From assembly GCA_030431525.1 (NCBI GenBank), contig JAUIJC010000038.1, positions 1 through 37,718 on the forward strand: a DNA stretch of 37,718 bases. Reading direction: 5' to 3'. Position numbers and translations under genes: made by a program. Shown piece after piece: positions 8,735 through 15,785 of the stretch (position 1 is the stretch's first letter; each line of letters opens with the position of its first letter). This DNA is from Bacteroidia bacterium (GTDB taxonomy: Bacteria > Bacteroidota > Bacteroidia > Cytophagales > JAAEPT01). The notes under the pieces are model-generated. The model was not told the origin of the DNA. It did no database searches and saw nothing but the letters and a program-made list of their open reading frames with translations.

Positions 8735-11404
8735 ATGAAGAGACTTCTACCAACCCTGCTTTTCACTGCTGTGCTGATAAGCTCTACGCTTTTTGCACAC
8801 GCTCAAAACGCCTACAATGTCATTGCAAGCGTTCCCGACAAGAATGTTCCCGTGTACCTTACGGACACCGTCACCTTGACCTTTGACGCCTTGCCCGCTT
8901 CAGATTTCAAGATTAGATTAAATTCCAGCCCGTCTCCCCTGCCGAGCGAGGCATCAACGGTCTATAACTCCACTGACGCTTCCGTCTGTGCTGTGGATCG
9001 CACAAACAACACCTTGACCTTGTATGTGGGGAATTTCGTGAAACAAACCATTCTGGTATATTCCTCCAGCCTCCTGCGCCACAGCAGGGAATACTACCTG
9101 ACCATTGACTTCAAGGAGGTGGGTTACACCTTCCGAACCGAGGACCTTGGAGGCGTCAAGGAGCGCCGTTCGGCCAATATGATGGATGAGGATTACAACA
9201 TCACCGACGGGTATAGCCTGAGCGATTATCACAAAACGACGATTGAAGACGGTTACACACGACATCATTTCGACAAGGACAATTTCTACCAAACCTATGG
9301 CGCAAAGGGCAATGGGGTGAAGCTGGCCATTGTGGACGCCACCATCATTCCTGAATCTGACGTGGGCAACTCTGTCGTTTATTCAACCTTTGACATCCCA
9401 AGCTCGAAACTCAGCCCTGACCTGAACCGTGGAGACCATTATTACAACCACGGCATCCAGATGGCACGTTACGCATTGGACTATGCCCCACGCTCGGACA
9501 TCTATGCTTTTGACAAGTTTATGAGTGGAGGAAATGCTTTCTTTTACCTCGCCCATGTCCATGACATTGATATCTGGTCTCAGTCTGGCTCATTTATTAG
9601 GGTGGATAACAACCAAGTTTCGGCCATGAAGGAGTTGATTGACGATGGCATGGTCGTATCCAGAAGCCTCGGAAATAACTCAGCGGAGCTGAATACCCTT
9701 GATGATTATACCCACGAGGAAATCTTCTTCCCCTATTTCTATGATTTGACGGGCTCAAAAGGGGCCTTTGTCAGCCTGCAGGCGGTGCGTCCATCTCAGG
9801 GAGATTACAAAACCTTGAGAGCGAAAGCTGGCCTCTCAAATCCTTACACGCTCTGTGTTGTGGAAACTGGCAATGGGGCCACATCGCAGGCGACAGCCAC
9901 ATTCTCGGGAATTGTTTCCTTGCTTATGGAAATTAACAGGGAAAGGAATTCACAGTTCACCAATCAGGAATTGGTGGAATGCCTTTTCCAAACGGCAACG
10001 GACATTGGCGCCACTGGCGTGGATTCGGTATTTGGCTATGGCTTGGTGAATGTGGAAGATGCCTCCGACATGGTTTACAACGGCATCCACCCTACGTTCA
10101 AGCTCTATGAGGAAATCTCCTCCAACCATAGGCAGACCGTCAAAAATGCGTTTGACCTCAATCATTTGGACACCCTCCAAAACAGGCTTTTCACCAATGT
10201 TTCTTTCGACACCACCGAAGCCTACAAATTCAGGTATCCAACGGACCCGACCACACTCATCAAACGACGCCAAGTGTTGCTGAATGTTGATGGACAGTAC
10301 AGCATGTATGCTTTCTTGGACAGCATCGCCTTGGCTGTTGGGCTCTCCACCGACAAATCAGATTACTCGCTCGGCAATGATGTCACCATCAACTGGACGA
10401 CTACAAACCCTGATAGAAACATTGCTTCGATTGATGTGAAAGTGGACGGAACAACGGTTGCCACTTCTGGAAATTCCTTCAAGTGGACCTCTGATAAAAA
10501 GGGAGAAATCACCCTTTCCATTACGGTAACTGATATTGATGGAGCAACAGTAAAAGACGAAATGACCATCAATATTGGCGATGCCGTCAACCAAGACCCT
10601 ACGGTTTCCATCTCTACCGATAAAACTGACTACACACTCGGCGATGAGGTTTCTATCATTTGGGATGCTAACGACACGGACGGAAACATCGCTTCCATTG
10701 ATGTGAAAATTGATGGCAAAACCCTGACTACAGCTGGCAATTCCACCAAATGGAAATCCGACAAAACAGGGACAGTCACCATCTCCATTACCGTCACCGA
10801 CAACGAGGGCGCTACCGCTACCGACCAAGTCATTGTTGACATCGTTGAACCCGTCAATGCCCTTTTAACGGCCCAAAACGCTAACAGTGAGGTCAGCCTT
10901 TCTATTTCTGGAATTGACCCAAATCAGGTTGCCTCCGTGGGGTACGTGATTAAGGACGATAATGGAATAGTCATCGATAGCGAGGAGGTGTATGGCGCTG
11001 AAAGCTTGAATTATGTGTGGGCCATCAACTACACAGGAAATATTACTGTGGAAGCAACTGTTACTTTTAACGATAACTCAAGCATCACATCCAACTCAGT
11101 CAAGCTGGCTGTCCAGCGTCCATTGGGCATCGGGGATGAATTGCTTACCGCCTTGGACCTGACATTATTCCCGAATCCAGCCTCTGAACATCTGAATATT
11201 CAATACACCTTGGACAGAAATGCCGAAATAGCCATCGAAGTGTTCAGCATGGACGGGGTAAAAGTGGCGGACTTGTCCAATGGCACCCAGTCGCAAGGTG
11301 ACCATGAGTTAAACGCTCCGATTTCGGATTTAAACAAAGGCGTCTACTTCATCCAAATAAAAGTGAATGACAGCTTTGCCATCCGAAAATTGGTGGTGGA
11401 ATAA
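8735..11404 (+). CDS. Secreted subtilisin-like serine protease (S8) with Ig-like repeats and T9SS domain
   Basis: Predicted 889-aa exported subtilase. The start at MKRLLPTLLFTAVLISSTLFAHAQ is chosen because an in-frame ATG at 8666 lies directly after the terminator stem and would precede the signal peptide by 23 residues. The catalytic domain spans ~190-450, with the triad visible as D201 (KLAIVDATI), H239 (YYNHGIQMARYA) and S384 (GNGATSQATATFSGIVSLL). The motifs deviate from the usual DTG, HGTH and GTSMA forms, but all three residues are kept. A beta-rich module (~450-530) follows, then two Ig-like repeats (from ~533 and ~622) and a region ending in FPNPASEHLNIQY and KLVVE, the T9SS sorting domain. 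The last ~350 residues are highly similar to the end of the metalloprotease next door, partly at DNA level. Confidence 0.92.
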   Translation: MKRLLPTLLFTAVLISSTLFAHAQNAYNVIASVPDKNVPVYLTDTVTLTFDALPASDFKIRLNSSPSPLPSEASTVYNSTDASVCAVDRTNNTLTLYVGNFVKQTILVYSSSLLRHSREYYLTIDFKEVGYTFRTEDLGGVKERRSANMMDEDYNITDGYSLSDYHKTTIEDGYTRHHFDKDNFYQTYGAKGNGVKLAIVDATIIPESDVGNSVVYSTFDIPSSKLSPDLNRGDHYYNHGIQMARYALDYAPRSDIYAFDKFMSGGNAFFYLAHVHDIDIWSQSGSFIRVDNNQVSAMKELIDDGMVVSRSLGNNSAELNTLDDYTHEEIFFPYFYDLTGSKGAFVSLQAVRPSQGDYKTLRAKAGLSNPYTLCVVETGNGATSQATATFSGIVSLLMEINRERNSQFTNQELVECLFQTATDIGATGVDSVFGYGLVNVEDASDMVYNGIHPTFKLYEEISSNHRQTVKNAFDLNHLDTLQNRLFTNVSFDTTEAYKFRYPTDPTTLIKRRQVLLNVDGQYSMYAFLDSIALAVGLSTDKSDYSLGNDVTINWTTTNPDRNIASIDVKVDGTTVATSGNSFKWTSDKKGEITLSITVTDIDGATVKDEMTINIGDAVNQDPTVSISTDKTDYTLGDEVSIIWDANDTDGNIASIDVKIDGKTLTTAGNSTKWKSDKTGTVTISITVTDNEGATATDQVIVDIVEPVNALLTAQNANSEVSLSISGIDPNQVASVGYVIKDDNGIVIDSEEVYGAESLNYVWAINYTGNITVEATVTFNDNSSITSNSVKLAVQRPLGIGDELLTALDLTLFPNPASEHLNIQYTLDRNAEIAIEVFSMDGVKVADLSNGTQSQGDHELNAPISDLNKGVYFIQIKVNDSFAIRKLVVE

Positions 11405-11421
11405 GCTTGCTTAGCTAAAGC

Positions 11422-11460
11422 ATGAAGAGGCTGTGTCAATCGTTGATACAGCCTCTTCAT
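11422..11460 (+). terminator. Long hairpin after the subtilase gene
   Basis: An 18-base stem, ATGAAGAGGCTGTGTCAA (11422-11439) with 11443-11460, has one G-T pair and a 3-base loop. No T-run follows, so it may act as an RNA stabiliser or a weak terminator. The core is shared with the hairpin at 3052-3090. Confidence 0.7.
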
Positions 11461-11479
11461 ACTTTAGGGGCAGACCTCA

Positions 11480-11669
11480 TGTTGCATTAAGCTCAAATAT
11501 TCGACCCCTCCTCTGTCCTCCCCTTATCCAAGGGGAGGAGAATGTTACAGGTAATTCCTGCCAATTATGGTTTTCAGACTATAGGCTGATGGTTTCTCCT
11601 CCCCTTTTGAAGGGGAGGACAGAGGTGGGGTTGCCCCAGAGTTTGGGAATTTCCGTCCTTAATGCAACA
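11480..11669. repeat. MITE-like palindromic element
   Basis: The outer ends are perfect 11-base inverted repeats, TGTTGCATTAA (11480-11490) and TTAATGCAACA (11659-11669). Inside lie two long imperfect inverted arms, 11504-11542 and 11594-11631, about 90% matching, each of which is itself a hairpin (CTCCCCTT...AAGGGGAG). The whole unit can fold into one large cruciform. No open frame of coding quality is present. This type of CTCCCCTT-rich element is a familiar intergenic filler in Bacteroidota; the present arrangement is read directly from the bases. Confidence 0.65.
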
Positions 11670-11732
11670 GCATGGGCAGGCCTATGTGTCTGCCCGAAAA
11701 CCCATGGGCGGACACACAGGTCCGCACCTTCA
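11662..11732. repeat. Double-hairpin REP-like element
   Basis: GGGCAG/CTGCCC around 11673-11696 is followed by GCGGAC/GTCCGC around 11706-11726, giving two adjacent hairpins that begin with the GCAACAGCAT also seen at 193-202. The GGGCGGA...GGTCCGC hairpin has an opposite-orientation relative at 207-227. It lies between the MITE-like element and the start of the next gene. Confidence 0.55.
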
Positions 11733-11787
11733 GGAAATAATTTGAAACCCTTATTTTTATCCTATTCAGGAAAACGCTGGCAACCCC

Positions 11788-12444
11788 ATGAACACGAACC
11801 CAAAAGTCGATGAGTTCTTCGAAAATGTCCAACAGTGGCAGGATGAGCTGAAAAAACTCCGCTCCATCGTTCTCGAATGCGGATTGGTTGAGGAGCTGAA
11901 ATGGCGCCAACCATGCTACACCTTCAAGGGCAAAAACCTCATTATTCTGGGTGGCTTCAAAACGAACTGTATCATCAGCTTTTTCAAAGGCGCCTTGTTG
12001 AATGACTCGGAAGGAATTCTTGAAAAGCCTGGGGAAAACACGCAATCTGCGCGCGTGATCCGCTTCACGGACATCCAGCAAATCATCGAAAAGGAAGCCA
12101 CACTGAAAGCCTATATCTACGAGGCCATCGAAGTGGAAAAAGCAGGATTGAAGGTGGATACTTCCAACCAACCAGCTCTTGACATTCCTGAAGAGCTCCA
12201 ACAAAAAATGGATGCCGTTTCGGCTTTCAAGACCGCCTTTGAGGGATTGACTCCAGGGCGACAAAAAGCCTATATCATGTTCTTTGCCCAAGCAAAACAG
12301 TCCAAGACACGGACAGCACGCATCGAAAAATTCACTCCTCGAATATTAGATGGCAAAGGCATGAACGACTGCACTTGTGGGCTTTCGAAAAAGATGCCTG
12401 GGTGTGATGGCTCACATAGGCAGTTGAAGGATAAGGCTGGTTAA
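11788..12444 (+). CDS. YdeI/DUF1801-like protein with C-terminal CDGSH iron-sulfur motif
   Basis: A 218-aa cytosolic protein. Residues ~1-115 fit the YdhG/YdeI (DUF1801) fold, with the typical EELKWRQPCYTFKGKNLIIL strand-turn and the ISFFKGALL segment. Residues ~130-185 are the helical YdeI tail (ALDIPEELQQKMD, LTPGRQKAY, KTRTARIEK). The last 24 residues hold NDCTCGLSKKMPGCDGSHRQ, which fits the [2Fe-2S] pattern C-x-C-x2-S-x3-P-x-C-D-G-S-H exactly (C195, C197, C206, H210). YdeI-type proteins are linked to stress or peptide resistance in some bacteria without a settled activity; the added motif suggests a redox or iron-sulfur role. It appears to be a single-gene unit, preceded by palindromic repeats and followed by the three-hairpin element. 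Confidence 0.85.
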   Translation: MNTNPKVDEFFENVQQWQDELKKLRSIVLECGLVEELKWRQPCYTFKGKNLIILGGFKTNCIISFFKGALLNDSEGILEKPGENTQSARVIRFTDIQQIIEKEATLKAYIYEAIEVEKAGLKVDTSNQPALDIPEELQQKMDAVSAFKTAFEGLTPGRQKAYIMFFAQAKQSKTRTARIEKFTPRILDGKGMNDCTCGLSKKMPGCDGSHRQLKDKAG

Positions 12445-12462
12445 TCTACTCATCAACATTTA

Positions 12463-12563
12463 GCAAAGGACGTTGTCCTTTGCTGACGTATTTCGCCCTT
12501 ACAGGGCTACCACTTTTCAGCCCTGTAAGGGCGAAATATGTTAACGATGGATAGAATCCATCG
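12463..12563. repeat. Three-hairpin intergenic repeat, copy 1
   Basis: Three perfect hairpins stand in a row. A is GCAAAGGAC (12463-12471)/GTCCTTTGC (12475-12483). B has 20-base arms at 12489-12508 and 12519-12538 built on CGCCCTTACAGGGCT. C is CGATGGAT (12545-12552)/ATCCATCG (12556-12563). The order is A-B-C. The element sits between two convergent genes (ends at 12444 and 12586) and could terminate both. Copy 2 at 18395-18496 has the order C-B-A, so the copies are inverted relative to each other. Confidence 0.85.
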
Positions 12564-12585
12564 CCCAACACACCTGCGTCTCCTC

Positions 12586-14007
12586 CTAAAAACTATAATT
12601 CATCACCAAATCCCAGTGAAACATTTTCACCTTGTTTAGGGTAAAGTCAGGATTATCGTGGTCGCCTCCAAGGCTACCCTTGTAGGTGATGTAATACTCT
12701 GCCACCAAGCCCTTGAGCACACCGCCAAATTGGTAATAGGCATTGAGACCAAGCTGGAAATATGAGGGCAAACTGGTCTTATTGAGGCTGGCCTGAGTTG
12801 GGTCCGTAAGGTAATAATGCCCATAGGACGCCTTCACATCGAGCTTGTCACCACCCAATTCCCACTTCCTGCGGAGGTCCACCATAAAGGCATTCATATC
12901 ACCTTGCCCCTCACTGCGCTCCCTTTTTTGGAAGACAAACAGAAACTCCCGTCCCCATTCCCGAGGAAAGAGAAATCGACCGTGAGCCGTAATGCGGTTA
13001 TAATTGCAGGTAAATGTCCACAGCTTGTTCATTCGGAGTTCCATCCGCCCACCAAATACATGGGAAAGCTTATCTTGAAAATACCGCTTGTTGAAATCCT
13101 CGTTTCCGCCATTGCCCACTTGGTGCTCAAAAATGTATTGTCCCCCGATTCGGCCATCCAACCCAAATAATTTCCCCTTGTAAAAGGCTTCCGCATAAGT
13201 AGCATTGAAGATGTTCTCGACATAAAAATTGTGGACCTTAAAATCGAATCGCTTTTTCGCCAAGGACATGGCCACGATGAATAGGCCATTGCTCTCAAGA
13301 TTTCCTGCATAACCCGAAGGGCTGTCATCTGGATTTCGCCCTGTGGAATACACGCCAATACTGTTTCGCAAACGAAACCAGCCCCTCGACCCACGGGGAG
13401 CCACATGGGAAATATATCCTGCCTCCAATTTCAAGTCTTTGAATGAGGTGTTTGTGTACCAAAACCCTTGCGCCAAGGTTGGTATCATCCGTCCGTCCTG
13501 TGGGTTGAACAATGGCGTATTGAGCAAATGCCTGCCAAGCCAAAATTGATGTTTGCGCCACTTGAAATCGATATAAGCGGTTCCAAGCAATGCCACCTCC
13601 TCAATCTCTCGGTCGGTGATATCATAGAGCACAATCTCATAACGACTCTGGCGCCCCGTCAATGAATCCAACTCACCTGAATTGCCCAAAATCTCCACCG
13701 TAGCATAAAACCGAGTAGCCAGCCGAAATCCCTTCCAACGGGTGGTTTGATAACCCAGATTGCCACCAAGCGCCCATGAATACCAGTCTTGCAGTTCCCC
13801 TTGGTTCACGGTGTTCATCATGTAGGTCCTAAACTGTCCCGAAAATGAACCGTTGCTCAAGAAAAAAACCGAACTGGTGTCCTTTACTGGCGTATAGGCG
13901 GAGTCCAAATCATTATCCTGACCAACGCAGAATGTCGCCACCATGGAAAATAGGACTACAAAAATGCCTTTTCGCCACCACCCAAAACCTGAATTTAGTA
14001 TTGACAT
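12586..14007 (-). CDS. OprD-family outer-membrane porin
   Basis: A 473-aa predicted outer-membrane beta-barrel. The N-terminus has a signal peptide after a short basic stretch (WWRKGIFVVLFSMVATFCVGQ). The body alternates aromatic-rich beta-strands, contains the OprD-family stretch GRHLLNTPLFNPQDGRM (~160-178) and ends in a phenylalanine (MNYSF), the usual barrel-assembly signal. OprD-type channels pass small charged or organic solutes. It lies 268 bases downstream of the sulfur operon on the same strand, with a structured repeat between, so it may be transcribed independently. A role in passing sulfur compounds or small acids is possible but not shown by the sequence. Confidence 0.85.
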   Translation of the reverse strand: MSILNSGFGWWRKGIFVVLFSMVATFCVGQDNDLDSAYTPVKDTSSVFFLSNGSFSGQFRTYMMNTVNQGELQDWYSWALGGNLGYQTTRWKGFRLATRFYATVEILGNSGELDSLTGRQSRYEIVLYDITDREIEEVALLGTAYIDFKWRKHQFWLGRHLLNTPLFNPQDGRMIPTLAQGFWYTNTSFKDLKLEAGYISHVAPRGSRGWFRLRNSIGVYSTGRNPDDSPSGYAGNLESNGLFIVAMSLAKKRFDFKVHNFYVENIFNATYAEAFYKGKLFGLDGRIGGQYIFEHQVGNGGNEDFNKRYFQDKLSHVFGGRMELRMNKLWTFTCNYNRITAHGRFLFPREWGREFLFVFQKRERSEGQGDMNAFMVDLRRKWELGGDKLDVKASYGHYYLTDPTQASLNKTSLPSYFQLGLNAYYQFGGVLKGLVAEYYITYKGSLGGDHDNPDFTLNKVKMFHWDLVMNYSF

Positions 14008-14076
14008 TCTTCTAAGAACAAGCTCAAAAAAAGGAAGGAGACAACACCTCCAATGTTGTCAACTTAAGAGGGAAAG

Positions 14077-14234
14077 TTTTTTACCACGGAGAAAGGGAGG
14101 TAAGGAGACTCAATATTGTTCAATAATGAATTATTGGTCTATGGGAAAATATGACACCTCCTTCCCCAAAGACTTGGTCTTTTCTCCTTTGAAGAATAAC
14201 CTGCTCCTTTTCTCCCTTTCTCCGTGGTTAAAAT
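14077..14234. repeat. Inverted-repeat element with CCACGGAGAAAGGGAG arms
   Basis: TTACCACGGAGAAAGGGAG at 14081-14099 and its extension to 14107 pair with 14204-14230, giving ~25-base arms around a ~96-base centre with no credible coding frame. It lies between the end of the sulfur operon (14275) and the porin start (14007). Similar ACCACGGAG-type repeats are widespread in intergenic DNA of environmental bacteria; that statement is general knowledge, not a search result. Confidence 0.65.
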
Positions 14235-14274
14235 TTATTCACCAATAATCTCTCCTTCCTCAAAACTTATACGG

Positions 14275-14688
14275 TTAATGAGGCAATTTGTGTCGAATCA
14301 ATCCATAAACAAAGGTGCCCATCGTTGCGCTTAACACAACGACAACAAACACTGGGAATCCATAGCCCAACAAGATAAACATCGGTCCAGGACAAGCGCC
14401 CGTCATGGCCCAACCCAATCCGAAGATGGTACCGCCAATCAGGTAGCGTGGGAAACTCATTGCCTTGTCAGAGAAGGAAATTTCAGACCCCTCAATAGAA
14501 TTCATGTGCTTGCGCTTGATGATTTGCACAACAATGATCCCGATCACCACTGCTGAACCAATCACACCATACATGTGGAAGCTCTCGAAGCGGAACATCT
14601 CGAAGATGCGGTACCAGGAAACGACTTCGGCCTTGGCCAGGGTGATGCCGAACAACACGCCGACCAATAGATATTTTAGGAATTTCAT
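14275..14688 (-). CDS. YeeE/YedE-type membrane protein, C-terminal half (DUF6691)
   Basis: A 137-aa inner-membrane protein with about four hydrophobic segments (residues ~4-22, ~38-58, ~82-102, ~106-130). The signature GWAMTGACPGPMF near residue 97 is the cysteine-containing motif of the YeeE/YedE thiosulfate transporter family, here in a half-size form. Full-length YeeE carries two such halves in one chain and passes thiosulfate by cysteine relay; this gene and the preceding one (15346-14783) together supply both halves. It is the last gene of the sulfur operon. The 94-base gap to the partner gene holds AGAC/GTCT-rich repeat-like sequence. Confidence 0.88.
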   Translation of the reverse strand: MKFLKYLLVGVLFGITLAKAEVVSWYRIFEMFRFESFHMYGVIGSAVVIGIIVVQIIKRKHMNSIEGSEISFSDKAMSFPRYLIGGTIFGLGWAMTGACPGPMFILLGYGFPVFVVVVLSATMGTFVYGLIRHKLPH

Positions 14689-14696
14689 TTTTTAAA

Positions 14697-14780
14697 GACT
14701 TTAGAAGTGAGACGTTAGACATTAGCACAGCCGTTTGGGAGGGCTACCGTCTAAAAGCGTAGCGGTCTAATATCCGTTTC
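14697..14780. repeat. AGAC/GTCT-rich spacer inside the sulfur operon
   Basis: The short units GACGTTAGAC (14711-14720), CCGTCTAAAAG (14747-14757) and CGGTCTAA (14763-14770) can pair in several registers. This resembles degenerate intergenic repeat DNA rather than a regulatory site. It separates the two YeeE/YedE half genes. Confidence 0.35.
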
Positions 14781-14782
14781 CA

Positions 14783-15346
14783 TTAAAGCGCCAACACGTA
14801 CGGCAAAATCACCCAAGTCATCAACAGACCGCCAATGAAGAAGCCTACAACAGCGATCAAGGATGGAATCTGCAAATCACTCAATCCGCTAATGGCATGA
14901 CCAGAGGTACATCCACCGGCATAGCGAGTACCAAAACCTACCAAGAAGCCACCGCCAACAAGCATGATCAATCCACGAAGGGAGAACAATGCGTCAAAGC
15001 TGAACAGCTCTGGTGGCAGGAAGCCTTTATGTTCAACGCCCAATTCTTGCAAGGCGAGTACGGTGCTATCTGAAATGTCCACCATAGGGTTGGCGGGCGT
15101 CATGAAATGGTGAGCGATAAATCCGCCGATGATGGTTCCCAGCACGAAGACAAGGTTCCAAATCTGGCTCTTCCAATCGAAACGGAAGAAGTCTGAGAAC
15201 TTGCCTCCGCCACCGATGGCGCACATGGTTCGTAGGTTGGCCGAAACCCCGAAGTTTTTGCCGAAATAGAGCAACAAGAACATGGTCAGGGCGATCAAAG
15301 GGCCCGCCACATACCACGGCCACGGTTGCATAATGAATTCTTTCAT
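14783..15346 (-). CDS. YeeE/YedE-type membrane protein, N-terminal half
   Basis: A 187-aa inner-membrane protein. The start at MKEFIMQPWPWYV is chosen over an upstream in-frame ATG because the preceding 22 residues are hydrophilic and atypical. There are about five hydrophobic segments; the family motif GFGTRYAGGCTSGHAISG near residue 140 contains the conserved cysteine and glycines of the YeeE/YedE (sulf_transp) fold. A second motif, RTMCAIGGGGKFSDF, near residue 40 fits the same family. With the downstream half protein it probably forms a thiosulfate or related sulfur-species importer that feeds, or is fed by, the persulfide dioxygenase-rhodanese enzyme upstream. Confidence 0.88.
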   Translation of the reverse strand: MKEFIMQPWPWYVAGPLIALTMFLLLYFGKNFGVSANLRTMCAIGGGGKFSDFFRFDWKSQIWNLVFVLGTIIGGFIAHHFMTPANPMVDISDSTVLALQELGVEHKGFLPPELFSFDALFSLRGLIMLVGGGFLVGFGTRYAGGCTSGHAISGLSDLQIPSLIAVVGFFIGGLLMTWVILPYVLAL

Positions 15347-15446
15347 GGTTTGTTTCTGATTTCTGTCAGTGAAAGCTTGACAGGATGGTTCCGATATTTG
15401 TAATGTGCCCAAGCAGGGTCTTTTTACAACGCTAAAACGCTCTGGT

Positions 15447-15674
15447 TTAGGTGTGTTTGATCTTTTTTATGACTTGAATCACGATGACTCGGGTGAGTAA
15501 TACCCAAGGAGTGCCGTGGAGCAACAAGTCAAACCAGTCCATGGCCTGCATGCCATTGGCTCCACCCATCACCCAACGCAACTTCCCCACAAGGTGAGGC
15601 TCTGGGCTAAATGGCGCCAAACCCAGCGTAAGGCTCAGCATTAGCAAGATTTTCCAGTCATTCAAGGCCTTCAT
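15447..15674 (-). CDS. Small membrane protein of the sulfur operon, 75 aa
   Basis: A 75-aa protein with two hydrophobic segments (WKILLMLSLTLGLAPF near the N-terminus and WVLLTRVIVIQVI near the C-terminus), joined by a loop with HLVGKLRWVMGGANGMQAMD. Similar short proteins are often found next to YeeE/YedE genes in Bacteroidota; I recall them carrying a generic transporter label that the length does not support. Position between the dioxygenase and transporter genes suggests an accessory membrane role. It could be a small subunit of the importer. Function unknown. Confidence 0.75.
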   Translation of the reverse strand: MKALNDWKILLMLSLTLGLAPFSPEPHLVGKLRWVMGGANGMQAMDWFDLLLHGTPWVLLTRVIVIQVIKKIKHT

Positions 15675-15697
15675 AAGCGTTTCCTATGAAGAATAAA

Positions 15698-15766
15698 TTA
15701 AGACGCAAGACTGAAGCCACACCCAATTGACAGCACAGGGCATGTCTTCAACTTCTTGCGTCTTAA
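15698..15766. repeat. Perfect inverted repeat TTAAGACGCAAGA
   Basis: Perfect 13-base arms, TTAAGACGCAAGA at 15698-15710 and its complement at 15754-15766, are separated by 43 bases; a second inner pairing of CTGAAG with CTTCAA extends it. It lies in the 111-base gap between the dioxygenase gene and the small membrane protein gene and may attenuate transcription into the transporter genes or be a dispersed repeat copy. Confidence 0.6.
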
Positions 15767-15785
15767 ATCATTCTGAAGATTTTTC

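Noticed and set aside
11433-11813. 126-codon plus-strand open frame after the subtilase
   Set aside because: It begins in a hairpin and spans the MITE-like repeat; composition follows the repeat and not a protein.
11659-12291. 210-codon minus-strand open frame
   Set aside because: It lies opposite the YdeI-CDGSH gene, whose product has recognisable family motifs.
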